A stretch of DNA of 20,638 nucleotides from Chara braunii (GCA_003427395.1 BFEA01000194.1:1086265-1106902), one strand, 5' to 3'; positions 1 to 9,740 are shown, counted from the first letter of the stretch. Notes: a model not told the origin generated them from the sequence alone. Made by a program: numbers and translations.

Positions 1-58
<58 letters not shown>
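1..58. repeat. (GA)n microsatellite at the left edge
   Basis: An uninterrupted GA dinucleotide run fills the first 58 bases. The right edge of the window is a (TC)n run, which is the same repeat class on the opposite strand. Both ends therefore look like assembly breakpoints in long microsatellites rather than biological boundaries. Confidence 0.98.
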
Positions 59-59
<1 letters not shown>

Positions 60-560
60 GTTCTTGCCCTGCATAGAAAATCAGAGAGAATGGAGGTTAC
101 CATGTGGTGGTGATCCCCTGCAACCGCAAAGGCATCAATCATCGTATTTCTCTTTTGTGAGCGAATGTGCAACAGGTCATCTAGGCATATACGTATTGCC
201 CTGTTCTTAACAGCTAAATGGCATAAACTGATACGAGGAAGTCCCAAGCTCATAAACAGATCAAAAGAAGAGAAGAACAACACAAATCTGGAAGTCCCGG
301 CTGCACCTCACGGGCACTGACTGATAACCATGCTGTATAGGGCACAGTACTAAGGTGTTGGAGCACTGCTTGGCCTTTGTGAAGGTGTATCGCTCTGCGT
401 ATATCCATGATTGCTGCTAGTTCCTGGAGGTAGGGAAGGCATTGCCGAAGGCGTAGAAACTCTAGAAGTCATCTTTGATACCATGAAGAGCAGAGGCTTT
501 GGGGAGAGGAAGATACAGTGGCAATGCGAGAGTGCAGGAGGAAGCCCTATGTTAAAGTGT
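59..560. other. unannotated stretch, no gene seen
   Basis: I see no coding pattern, RNA or repeat here beyond ordinary mixed sequence. The short open frames lack recognisable motifs or good splice context. It lies upstream of the mitochondrial rRNA fragment and the first visible SFT2 exon, so it could belong to an earlier SFT2 intron. Confidence 0.5.
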
Positions 561-630
561 GGCTTACAAGATAAATCCCCTTCTTCACTCACGCGATATT
601 GCTGGATCAGGCTTTCGCCCATTGTCCAAG

Positions 631-695
<65 letters not shown>

Positions 696-770
696 GAGAA
701 GACCAGCTAAGCATGATCGGCTTGGTCAGCGTTTACCTAACCAACTACCTAGTACTACGCGGGCGCGGTT
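561..770 (-). pseudogene. mitochondrial small-subunit rRNA fragment (NUMT)
   Basis: The reverse complement carries universally conserved bacterial-type SSU rRNA blocks: GATGATCAGCCACACTGGGA, the GACTCCTACGGGAGGCAGCA block, and AATCTTGGACAATGGGCGAA followed by GCAATATCGCGTGAGTGAAG. These correspond roughly to E. coli 16S positions 220-435. The GTGAGTGAAGAAGG wording and the TTAGCTGGTCTTCTCGGATG block fit plant mitochondrial 18S better than plastid 16S. Homology fades near 561-570 on one side and 770 on the other, so only about 210 bases of the gene of more than 1.5 kb are present. Nothing flanking it is mitochondrial. It is best read as an old organelle-to-nucleus insertion, not a working rRNA. 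The mitochondrial rather than plastid origin is inferred from memory of these sequences. Confidence 0.88.
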
Positions 771-1535
771 CATGGAGGCATTTGACCAGTTGTGAAAGTT
801 CTGGGAAGGCTTCAACCATAAAATGAAAGGCCATGTTGAGCAATATTTCCGAAAGGACGTTGGTGAGAAGGGGTTTTCAGATTTGGTTCCATATCGCTTT
901 TCTGCATGGTTGGTTTATGAGCTTGAAACTTGAGAGAAGGGCCTTCCAGATCAGTGGCAGTGATCTTTTCTTTGTGATTGATTTACGAATGCGGACCTCC
1001 TCAGCACAGTTTTGCCATGCTGCTCTGTGGTTTATCGTTGTGCGATTCATTTTTCCCAATGCTGACATGATTGAAAGCGAGGCTGTTCTCATTCAAATAG
1101 AGGAAAGCCTCCCAGTAATAGCCTTCTGGCTCTCTCTGGAGAACGGGAAGTGAGCAGAAATGGTATTGATGACCTCTTGGCAGAAGGATACTGACCCCGA
1201 GGACTGCAACTGGGCCAAGGGCCTGTAGTATGCTCCTGGAAAGTCGGTTGCCAAGGCAGGTGGTCTGATGCTAAATTTAGGACATTGCTGATGGTCTGGC
1301 CTCTTACAAAGGCACATATTCCCACTAAATTACACTGCACATTACCCTTATATCCCTCTACTAGCGAGTGCATCATTGTGGGAACATGTGCCTTAATTTA
1401 ATTGCAGAATTCGGTGATGCAGATTGTACCATCTCTTCAGTCGATCCTGTAAAGCAATGGCGCCTCCGGCTGTCTAATTGGTTGAGCTGTGGATTGTAGT
1501 TGATGGCTGGTCTTGTGCTATTTCTGTCTTTGCAG
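771..1535 (+). other. probable intron sequence upstream of first visible SFT2 exon
   Basis: No recognisable gene or repeat is visible. The stretch ends in a pyrimidine-containing acceptor (ctgtctttgcag) that opens the exon at 1536. Because that exon begins inside a serine codon, this must be intron, with the preceding exon at an unknown distance and probably off the window. A + strand frame at 833-1153 is open but shows no family motif, and the opposite strand offers nothing better. Confidence 0.55.
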
Positions 1536-1653
1536 CACAGGGTTTTTGATTGGGCCCCTGCGCCAAGTCAAAATGATGTTTGACAAGAGTCGTGCGGTGG
1601 CAACGATTATTTACTTGGGTGCTATGGTCCTCACCCTGGTGGCAGCCCTTCGT
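1536..1653 (+). CDS. SFT2: SFT2-like vesicle transport protein, internal exon
   Basis: This internal exon of 118 bases lies between the acceptor ttgcag and the donor gtaagt. It supplies one base to a split serine codon and then 39 codons. The product begins TGFLIGPLRQVKMMFDKSRA and ends in a hydrophobic helix finishing VLTLVAALR. SFT2/GOT1-type proteins are small four-helix Golgi and endosome membrane proteins involved in vesicle fusion and retrograde transport. The plant family signature STAFLIGP, followed by a basic loop and the third helix, matches this exon. The upstream exon should end in AG, giving S|TGFLIGP, and should encode the cytosolic N-terminus and first two helices. I could not find it in 1-1535, so the gene is cut by the window edge. 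Confidence 0.9.
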
Positions 1654-2070
1654 GTAAGTGGGTTTGCATGGATGAGATCCCTGTTTGTGTTTCTATATGT
1701 TTCTGGCTGGCCTCTTTGCCTACGCTGTCTTTGTGTGTTGGTGGTGGGGCAGGAAGGGAGGTGGGGTGGAGGATCCCTGAAGGAAGCAAGTTGAGAACAT
1801 GTAGAGGGTGGTGGTGGAATAGGGATCAAATGACTAAACATGTGCATGAGAGCAAGAATATTTGGGAAAATTTATGAGTTTTTGCGGTTTGCAGACCGAT
1901 GATCGAAAGAATCACGGAGGGTGTTGTCACCCATCAGCCCATTGCTGGTCGATGTGCTGTCGAAGGCTGATAGAACATCAGCAATCCAAGAAGGGCATCC
2001 TTTCAGAGTTGTCTGAGTCGGGGAACACATGTAAGCAACAGGAGTTACGGTCTGGGACTGCAGGCAAGCA

Positions 2071-2665
2071 ACAGTGGTTGCTGTTCCCTTTGCCAGTTTT
2101 GGATGTTGAATGTGTTCTTTCTTTTGCGTGCGTGTTTGGTTGCTGTGACTTGGAGGCCACAGTTGAAAACTTGGGTGATCTGGTAGGACTTTTCACGTAG
2201 TAGAGACATACAGATGGTGCACCCCTACAGCTGAACTGATAGGTGCTGCTGCTCAAATTGAGAATTCAGGTTGGAAAAAGGTCCACCTTCCTAAAATGTT
2301 GGTGAAAGACTGAAAAAACCTCGAAGGGATTGTTTTGAATTGTACGAGTTTGTCATCAATGTTGTGACAGTGGTTGCTTTGCTGTTTTCCAGTTTTGGAT
2401 GTTGAATGTGTTTGGTGCGCGTGTTTTGTTGCTGTGACTTGGAGGCCACAGTTGAACTTGGGTGATCTGGTAGGACTTTTCATGTGGTAGAGAGTCTAGA
2501 GACATAGAGATGGTGCACCCCTAGAGCTGAATTGATAGGTGCAGCTGCTCAATGTGAGAATTCAGGTTGGGAAAAGTAAGGAGTCCACCTTCCTACAATG
2601 TTGGCGAAAGACTCAAAAAATACATTTGCAGGGATCATTTTGAGTTGTACGAGTTTTTGTAATGA
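2071..2665. repeat. two-copy tandem duplication, 296-bp period
   Basis: Copy 1 (2071-2366) and copy 2 (2367 to about 2665) share long blocks such as ccagttttggatgttgaatg, cttgggtgatctggtaggac and aattgtacgagttt (or gagttgtacgagttt). They differ by scattered substitutions and small indels. Read on the minus strand, both copies give similar peptides: LVQFKTIP...FTNILGRWT in one and LVQLKMIP...FANIVGRWT in the other. That could mean an old coding origin, but no family is recognised. It lies inside SFT2 intron 1. Confidence 0.88.
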
Positions 2666-2934
2666 ACGCCGGATCACTGGCGGTGAAACATCCTCACTGC
2701 TCCTGACGAGTCGGGAGGCATAGCGGCAAAACACGTGGCAAACAAAACACGATGACCTTTGCCTTGCCAGATCGGCAGTCGAATGTTTGTATGCCAACTG
2801 CTGGAGCACTTACTAATGTGCTTACCCTAGGTCACGAACGTACTGCAAAGATCATGCGACCTATAAGCCGTTCAACTATGATAGTTATCGTGATGCTCAT
2901 TGTCGTCCTCACTGACATATACAGTGATCTTTCT

Positions 2935-2979
2935 AAAGAATCTCGTGTTCAAAAAAAAAAAAAAAAAGAATCTCGTGTT
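2935..2979 (+). mobile_element. oligo(A) insertion with 15-bp target duplication
   Basis: The word aaagaatctcgtgtt occurs at 2935-2949 and again at 2965-2979. Between the copies are only a C and a run of A. This is what a target-primed retrotransposon insertion looks like when 5' truncation has left almost nothing but the poly(A) tail. Replication slippage of a short duplication is the alternative, but it does not explain the A run so well. Confidence 0.6.
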
Positions 2980-3412
2980 GTCGCTTGGGCATTGGATAGT
3001 TCTCCTAGATTTCATCTTGTGCTTCTGCTTTTTTTGTGACCACAGCAGCGCAGTGTGCTTCTGTGGTGCAAAATTTGCGGTGCCATGCCCGGGGCCCTTA
3101 TGTGTGATGGTATCATTGGGAATGAAATGACGAGGAGATGAAAACCTAGGAAGTTGGTAGGAAATTGCATTAAGATTGTCCGAGAATACAGTTCGACGTT
3201 TTCAGAGTTGAGCCTGTTCTGACGAATTGGAGTCACGTTCGGATCAAGCGTCCTGCAGTTAACCCGTATTTTATTATATTATAAATTGGAGTCACGTTCA
3301 CAATAACCTATGTATATTTATAATTATACTATATACATGGGGAAGCACGCGACCATACGGTGTTTGTTATGCTTCCTGCCTGTCATTGAAACTAAGTGGT
3401 AAGGTCCATAAA

Positions 3413-3623
3413 CTTAAACCACCAGTACTTGGCCCAGCTATGGATGCCGAGCTGACCGACCCCCTGCGCGCCAAGTTTTCCTGAACCGCCGCGGTGCCGT
3501 TTCGACTTTGTTTTGGCTGGCGCTTCCGGCCATTGAGGTCTGGTACCCCGAAGCCCGGAAGTTGCGGGCCGTTAACGACAACGGCCCGCGGCCGATGTAT
3601 GGGCCAAGTGCTGGTGGTTTAAG
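3413..3623. mobile_element. TTAA-bounded terminal-inverted-repeat element, copy 1
   Basis: The ends 3413-3436 and 3600-3623 are inverted repeats with one mismatch in 24 (start cttaaaccaccag). Both ends contain TTAA. The 160-bp interior is GC-rich and holds its own hairpin, gcgggccgtt/aacggcccgc near 3564-3590. There is no coding capacity, so it behaves like a MITE. TTAA suggests piggyBac-type targeting, but the bases after TTAA (ACCACC) do not match the usual CCC start, so the superfamily is open. Related ends occur at 10979-11114 and 17765-17788. Confidence 0.75.
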
Positions 3624-3964
3624 CATTTATAGAAAGAGCATCCACAGATGATGCTAGATCCAAATGAAAGTTATGAGCATTTTTACGTTAATGCGTAACT
3701 TCCATACCGAGATTAGCATGATTCATAATATGGCCTTGATAGAATTACTTTGGACAGCGATCTTGTTCAAGTCAAAAGTAGTTGAGATGTGCATGCATAT
3801 GGTTCTTCAGTTGAGTGCAGTTAGTTATCTATGCCCTTCCTTTGACTGTGGAGGATGCGTGCTTGTTCTTTTGTTGCGTTGAAATTTGGTCAATAGCCTT
3901 TATCCTCGCTGGGTTTTCTACCCTTCTTTGCTTTTCTCTCTTGTGGCTTACTATTCATTATCAT

Positions 3965-4183
3965 CTGTCTTGCTAGGCTACCAGAGTGGCCCGGGTCCAC
4001 TTGCCCGGCCGGGCCAAAAAGAAAAAAAAAAATAAAAAATAAAAAAAAATGAATTTTTAATTTAAAGTTTCATTTTAAATTTCGTAAAGAATTTCGATGT
4101 GACCCTGAGGCAAAAGTTGTTCAGTTTATTTTTCTTCGTAACATAGTTTTTTTTTCGAATTTTTTGGAGTTTTTTTTTTTTTN

Positions 4184-4215
<32 letters not shown>

Positions 4216-4303
4216 GCTGGGACCTTCCCTAGTCCTTGCACGGCCGGGCCGCCCGGGAATATAGGGTGACCCGGGCGGCCCGGCTGGTAGCCTAGCTGTC
4301 TTG
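3965..4303 (+). mobile_element. foldback/MITE element A with 8-bp target duplication (hAT-like)
   Basis: The 8-bp direct repeat ctgtcttg (3965-3972 and 4296-4303) flanks an element at 3973-4295. Its ends are perfect 12-bp inverted repeats, ctaggctaccag and ctggtagcctag. Inside these lie GC-rich arms made of CCCGGG/GGCCGG words. The right arm forms a perfect 15-bp hairpin (gccgggccgcccggg, then a loop, then its complement). The centre is AT-rich with long A and T runs and one N at 4183. It has no transposase. An 8-bp target duplication is typical of the hAT superfamily. The AT core matches element B at 8959-9314 in opposite orientation, including aggcaaaagttgtt and attttttggag. Confidence 0.83.
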
Positions 4304-4445
4304 TGCTTTTCAATGAATTTCTTGACGCTGATATGCACAAATGCAAGTGCCTTCCGTCACTCTTCTAACGACTGTGGTCCATCATCAGGTTTCTAACGAC
4401 CTCGCCCGCCAATTGATGAACTGTGTATTTTTTTGTGCTCTACAG

Positions 4446-4504
4446 TTGAAGATCGTCTTGTTGACAATCATCTTCATCATCATTCAAATGTGTGCTTTTG
4501 TATG
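4446..4504 (+). CDS. SFT2: SFT2-like vesicle transport protein, penultimate exon
   Basis: This exon of 59 bases lies between ctctacag and gtatgt. It is read in phase 0 as LKIVLLTIIFIIIQMCAFV plus the first two bases of a tryptophan codon. It is the fourth transmembrane helix of SFT2. Joined to the preceding exon, the distance from the Ala-Leu at the end of helix three to this Trp is 21 residues, the same as in the Arabidopsis protein I recall (ALVW...). The TG|G split requires the next exon to start with G and encode Tyr, exactly as found at 11452. The matching phases on both sides are strong evidence that this is a real exon. Confidence 0.88.
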
Positions 4505-5194
4505 GTATGTGAACTTTTGCCCTTTCTTTGAGATTCAGCACTGCATCGGTACTCTAGTGAGCTGCTCTGCAGAATACTAGATGTGCTGTTCTTGAAGTTT
4601 CTGCCTCCTGCTGCATCTTTTCACAGTTCTATTTTTATTATTTTCCTCTATTTTTGGAACTCTTTTCCCTCTTTCCTTTCATGGCTCCAAAGACCCATAA
4701 AGATGATCTAACAAGCTGAAACTAGGGTTCGCCGTACTCACTTTGAGAGAGGACATGTTTCGGGGGGTTTGCCCACGTTGAGATGCAAAATGTTTTGGGG
4801 GTTTTGCCTGCATATGACCGAGTGCGCATGTGGATGATTTCTGAACGAACTCGACGACTGTTCTGCAGTTGTATTCAGGCTTTTGCCATGTTCCTGTCCA
4901 TTTCACGGTGCAGGACTCAACTTTTGAGACAATGCCATTCATTGCGACTCAAGAAGAACAGGAATGAGATCAGGAGAGAAGAAGAATGAAGAAAGAGAAG
5001 TAGGAATAGAAGAAAAGCTTGAGCCAGTGCTATCTCTCTCCTCCTCTCGCGATCATCATGTTCCTGACTAAGTATCCGCTGCCGCTCATTAACAATGACA
5101 TACAATAATAAATGACTGAATGAACAAGAATCAATGTCCGGATGATCCCCCTTACAAGCAGTGTAGGAAGACTCTCCTCGAGCGTCATTTCACT

Positions 5195-5375
5195 CTTGTC
5201 CTCACGTTGTATGGCATATAGATATGGCGACTCATCTCTTCCATGACATGGATGTTCAATGGACACCCTTCTACTCCCATTCCTCTCTTCTCTACCACCG
5301 CCATAGCCACGATCTGGATGAAGTCCGTGTCCAACTTGTACCCCGGCAGGGGCCTTCTTGATGCAGGAAGATGTA
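5195..5375 (-). other. unrecognised open, coding-like segment
   Basis: The minus strand reads open for about 60 codons without a stop, including the words PLPGYKLDTDFIQIVAMAVV and EGCPLNIHVMEEM, and stops near 5195. Composition looks protein-like and there is little low complexity. I know no family for it. It could be an exon remnant or part of an old transposon's coding region. It borders the 56-bp tandem repeat, whose minus-strand reading (EDPHGIVGG, twice) stays partly open. Confidence 0.25.
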
Positions 5376-5400
5376 GATGGGCGTCTTTTCTTCCTCTATC

Positions 5401-5507
5401 TATAGCCTAGGCCGTCTCTCACCTCCCACAATTCCATGGGGGTCTTTCTTCCTCTCTGTAGCCTAGGCCGTCTCTTACCTCCCACAATTCCATGGGGGTC
5501 TTCTTCA
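5401..5507. repeat. two-copy tandem repeat, 56-bp period
   Basis: The block from gcctaggccgtctc through cctcccacaattccatgggg occurs at about 5405 and again at 5461, nearly identical. The sequence is CT-rich on the + strand and lies in SFT2 intron 2. Confidence 0.9.
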
Positions 5508-5660
5508 TCACCTAAGTGATCTGCCTCACTCTCCCTCTGGGTGGAGCAGCGGCATGACTGATGGGTGAATGGATGGATTACTCGTTGAACAGAATGATAT
5601 ACTCTTGCTGCCAGACCCGCAGTAGCTATTCGCTGGGCATTTTTTTGAGGGCCTCTACCC

Positions 5661-5960
5661 AGCCTCCCTTGGGTGCACTAGCCCTACCAGTTGCTGGTGC
5701 TTTTGGTGGGAACATCATTGCAGGCAATATCTGTACACAAGACCCAAATGTACCTCGAAAACAGTCTACGTTCGGGCCCTGGACCATCATGACCTGCTAG
5801 GCCTACCGCAGCCTCCCTTGGGTGCACTATCCCTACCAGTTGCTCCTGCTTTTGGTAGGAACATCATTGCAGGCAATATCTGTACACAGGACCCGAATGT
5901 ACCTCCAAAACTGTCTACGTTCGAGCTGTGGACCATGATGACCTACTGGACAGCTATCGG
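5661..5960. repeat. two-copy tandem duplication, 149-bp period
   Basis: Copy 1 starts at 5661 and copy 2 at 5810, both with agcctcccttgggtgcacta. They share catcattgcaggcaatatct and later blocks, and differ by scattered substitutions. No coding family is recognised, although the + strand frame stays open through much of both copies. Confidence 0.9.
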
Positions 5961-6212
5961 ACCTTTCTAGGCCTACCGGACTTCACTGAAATATGCGTAC
6001 CTGGTGGCCGAACAAATTCTGCTATTTTCCTGGCCTACCTACCAACCTCAGTATCCACTACAGCTAACTTTCATCCCTGTCTCTCTGAGTCTACAATTAT
6101 GTTCCGTCCTACCCCTGGCCAAGCCACAAGCACACAGCACGGCCAACACACGGACTTGGACTTGGGACTCCACACAACATACATACATCGTCAGCAGGGA
6201 ATGCACAGTCTC

Positions 6213-6292
6213 GAAAACACAGCAAAACAGACTCGGATTAAAAAATTTCTGAAAGTAGACCAGAAGGACAGCATTTTCTCAAAGAAGTGCAC
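6213..6292 (+). repeat. dispersed repeat, copy 1 of 2
   Basis: The segment from aaaacacagcaaaacagact to the aggacagcattttctca and gtgcac words reappears, diverged, at 10173-10252 in the same orientation. About 4 kb separates the copies, so this is a dispersed family and not a tandem one. It is probably transposon-derived, but I cannot place it. Confidence 0.65.
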
Positions 6293-7235
6293 TCCCTCCA
6301 GCCCAAATGTGAAGTCCCTTCGAGCTACTGTAGACTCAAGAATGTGACTGAAGGCATCATAGGCACAGAAAGCAAACACCGCTATTGTGTACTTGCGCGG
6401 TGCAGTATCAGCAGTCGTGTGTTTGTAAGCGATGCCAACATGGAGTGCAGTCTTCTGCAGTTTAGATGCAGAACTCCAGTGTGGACAGTGCGTTTCATAT
6501 TCATGCTGGTGCCCCGTCCCTCTGTGTGCATTAAGACGATTCACTTCGTGTCCACTGTCGACAGATCTAGGAATCGTATACATTGTCTGCTGGGGAAATC
6601 ATCGAAAGTTGTGCAAGTTGATGCAAAAAGTGTAAAACACCAGATATGTACGCAGATGCAGAGGCAGATTGACGTTGTACGAGGGGCCAAACTCAGTATC
6701 TCCTATAACCTTGAGATCAGGCGAAGGCCCATAGTTGGACAATGGCAATAACACATCTGACACCCCTTCCTCAGTGGATCATTCTGTTTGCACATGGCTG
6801 CAATCGCGGAAGAGCAAACAGCTTTTACTACTTAACCCCATATCCAGGCACGCCAAGGGTTGGTCCTGGGGGTCGATCAGGCAACAAGAATCAATAGGAC
6901 TGGGGATCCATCAATCGTTCTGTCTTTCGATGGAAGTCCTGCCTGCGGCTGAAGGGATAAAACTATCATACACACTTTTTGGGCCCAGTAACTCCTCACC
7001 ACTTGTGTTCTGATCAGGCACAGTCAATAATGACTCAAGTAATTGGGTGATTGACACTGATCGTCTGTTTCACTTCTCGGCTTGCTCATTGGTTTCTGAT
7101 GTCGACCTGAGCTTGTGGCCGGTTCTGCCTTGCATAGGTCTGCAACGACTTGCTGAGTCTGCAGCCTGCGGCCCGTCGCACCGAGGCTGTAACATAGGTA
7201 GGACAGATTCGCAATTTTGTTTTACGAAGGACTAA

Positions 7236-8397
7236 CCGTGATATCCGCCTGTGGGGAAATTCGTGAGGGACATATCTGCAAATTTGGGAAAATTTTAGGC
7301 CCGGACTACCACGAGGACAGACAGGCCCTACGGCCTACGCTGATAGACTGGTCCTGTAGCCTATAGCCGGGTAGGGAGAGGCTGTAGAGGCTGGAACTGA
7401 AACGGTACTGGTCGGTCCAGTAGGTCCGGTCTAAGTCGAGTCTAGGCTAGAGTAGATCTCTGAGGAAGGCTGTTCAGGGCTTTTGGCGGTTGGCATTTAG
7501 CAGATCGTGACGGCACACTGCGTGAACTGGAGTGGTGACAGGTTCAGCGTTGAGGAAGACAGACATAGCCAGACTCTGGAAGCGTCGGCCATAGATGGGT
7601 CCTTCGCTGTTCTCTGGCAGCACGTGGGGCTGCTCAGAGGTCTGGGCTATCTGAGGTCTGCTGGGAGCTCGAGAAGTGGTGCTCTGCGGAACCCTCCTCA
7701 GGAGTAGGGTTCAGGTTGGTGGCGCCGCAGCCATAGCTGCAGCTTACCTCCTCAGAGATCTCCTTTGTCAGGAAACGTGGCGCTGCTGCAGATCTTCATC
7801 AGTGGAGTTATCCGGCACTTCATCTTCATCGGAGACTGTGGCACTGGTCTTCTTCTTCCTCCTCTGAGAGGCCCTTGGCCTCAGGGGCCTGTTTCAGGGT
7901 GGCGCTTCCCTCTGGAGGCAGTATCTGGGTGGCGCTGGTTGTTTCAGCGGTTCTGGGGTAGTAGAATGCGGTTACTCTGGGTTGGAAGTGAAGCGCTGCT
8001 CATTCCTGAGCAGCGCACCATGTTTCGACTATTCTGGCAAAACGATTCTCTGAGTTTAATAAACAGTGTGGATACTGTGTGAAAACTATCTTTGCTTCAT
8101 TGTTTTCTGGATGTGATCTACTCTACTTTCCTTTGTGACTGGTTGTGGGGATTCTGTGGAGCGAATTGCACTCTCAGTGTGTTCTGTCATATCGCATGGT
8201 CAAGTCTTCCGCTGTGTTTCTCTCTCTCTCTGTGCGGTGTGATGCTCCTATCCTCTCCCCTTCCTTCTGCGTATGTATGGGCAAAGTCTATGTGAGCGAG
8301 TGTTGGTCTTCGGACAACAAGCAACCAGGTTCATAACAGGTCGGTAGTGAAAGCCGTCAATTGGGTGCTAGTGAATCCAGTATCCGGATCACGGGGA
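7236..8397. other. unannotated stretch in SFT2 intron 2
   Basis: No gene is recognised. From 7260 to 7500 the sequence repeats short gtaggcct- and ggtccggt-like words. From 7500 to 7960 it is rich in glutamate/lysine/serine-like codons on the minus strand (for example TSATVSDEDEVPDNSTDED near 7790-7855), which resembles a charged low-complexity region of a transposon protein. The reading frame is broken and no domain can be named. Confidence 0.4.
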
Positions 8398-8402
8398 TTT
8401 TT

Positions 8403-8433
<31 letters not shown>

Positions 8434-8434
8434 G
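8398..8434 (+). repeat. T15-G22 homopolymer junction
   Basis: Fifteen T bases are followed directly by 22 G bases. The exact lengths are unreliable in short-read data. The G run could form a G-quadruplex, or the junction could be an assembly artefact. Confidence 0.95.
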
Positions 8435-8950
8435 CATGTGAAGATGTGGTGCTGCCGAAATTCCTTGATAATGACTAGATTAGTAGGGCGTTGCGGCGGT
8501 AGAGGAACCCGTACGTACTACTTCCTCCATATCAGTCTGGCTGCATGAATCAGCCACCCGTTGCGTAAACATAGGACCAGGAAGTCGGCTCCCTAGCAAT
8601 TTCTGCTGCGATGGACTTGCAAAATGATGTGCAGAGGCCAAAAGATCCAACCCTAACATTCATCCAATCAGGCCGACAGGAAAGAGCATCCACCTCATGG
8701 CTGTAACTTATAACATCCCTAACTTGTGTTTCACCTCAAGCACATCACAACCCTTCCGTACATTGATTGACACCCAGCGTCTTGATCCAGTGCAAACTCT
8801 GATGATCAGAGAAGACTTTGAAGTGGTGGCCAAGGAGATAGTGCCTCCGCCTCCAATAGACTATGGCCTCACAGAGTTAAATACAGCTCCCGCTTGGAGG
8901 TAGAAGCATGTACACTTTGTGAGGGCATGGGCCTTTACTTGTGGATTGAA

Positions 8951-9322
8951 CTGTACACCTGTGTAGCATTGTGTTCGGGTTCGGTGACCGAACCCGAACG
9001 TTCGGGACCGAACGCGAACGAGCGCCGAAACTCTCCGAACGCGAACATAAAAATATTAAAAAANAAAAAAAAAAAAAGGTTCTCCAAAAAATCTGAAAAA
9101 AAATATGTTATGTAAAATGATAATACAAACAACTTTTGCCTTGGAGGTATGGTCAAATTCGTAACCAAACTCGAGTTAAAAATCAAAAACCAAAAAAAAA
9201 AGTTTTTTTTTTTTGAATATGTTCGGCCGAACACGTTCGGGTGGCGTTCGGCCGAACACCCGAACATGTTCGGACGTTCGGAGAAGCTCCGAACATGTTC
9301 GGTGTGCTACACTGCTGTACAC
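8951..9322 (-). mobile_element. foldback/MITE element B with 8-bp target duplication, nested in gypsy
   Basis: The 8-bp direct repeat ctgtacac (8951-8958 and 9315-9322) flanks an element at 8959-9314. Its ends, ctgtgtagca and the complement of cagtgtagca, match at 9 of 10 positions. CAGTG-type ends with 8-bp duplications fit hAT. The arms are built from GTTCGG/CCGAAC words with several self-contained hairpins, for example ttcgggtg-gcgttcggccgaa-cacccgaa. The AT-rich core matches element A on the opposite strand, even to the position of a single N (9064) in the homopolymer. The target is the gypsy RNase H just after TDASQY, so insertion came after that retroelement. No transposase is encoded. 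Confidence 0.85.
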
Positions 9323-9572
9323 TAACCGTTCTCATGCTGTACTGACTTGCATCGGTGGTAGCACCACATGGTAAAGCAGGATCTGCGATGCTAAATATAG
9401 GACAACTAGCCAAGGCGGTTCTCAAATTCTGAAACCCTGTCTTGCATGCATTGGTCCAAGAAAAAATGTTCTTGGCTGTCATTCGACTGGCGGATGTGCA
9501 ATAGATGAAAAATTGAGGACAAATTTGAAATTTGCGGTATCATGGGGTTAAACCCGAAAATGATTGCAAGTT

Positions 9573-9606
9573 AGTAATTAGTAATTATGTCCTTCGGGAC
9601 ATCCGT

Positions 9607-9638
<32 letters not shown>

Positions 9639-9740
9639 GACCCCTGCACAAGGATGACACACATAAATCGAGAAATGGTCCAAATTAAAAAGAAAAAAAG
9701 AAAAAAGAAAAAATTTCAAAAAAAAGTAATAAGTAATTAT
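9573..9740 (+). pseudogene. U6 snRNA retrocopy with A-rich tail and target duplication
   Basis: Bases 9589-9686 are a nearly full-length U6: the 5' hairpin gtccttcgggac, ATCCGTTAAAATTGGAACGA, the ACAGAGA box at 9622-9628, the AGC triad, and the 3' part ending AATCGAGAAATGGTCCAAATT. A few G-to-A changes are present. Instead of the pol III T-run it ends in an A-rich tail (to about 9724). It is flanked by agtaattagtaattat (9573-9588) and agtaataagtaattat (9725-9740), 15 of 16 identical. I see no plant upstream sequence element or TATA box. Tail plus target duplication indicate LINE-type reverse transcription into the gypsy remnant, so it is probably not expressed. Confidence 0.9.

Larger units (their letters stand above)
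1654..4445 (+). other. SFT2 intron 1 (2,792 bp)
   Basis: This GT-AG intron runs from gtaagt to ctctacag, in phase 0. It carries a 296-bp tandem duplication, an oligo(A) insertion with target duplication, a TTAA-bounded inverted-repeat element and a foldback element. Around 3240-3350 is an AT-rich stretch where a 16-base word (aattggagtcacgttc) occurs twice about 60 bases apart. The rest, 1660-2070 and 2670-2930, is unrecognised. Confidence 0.85.
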
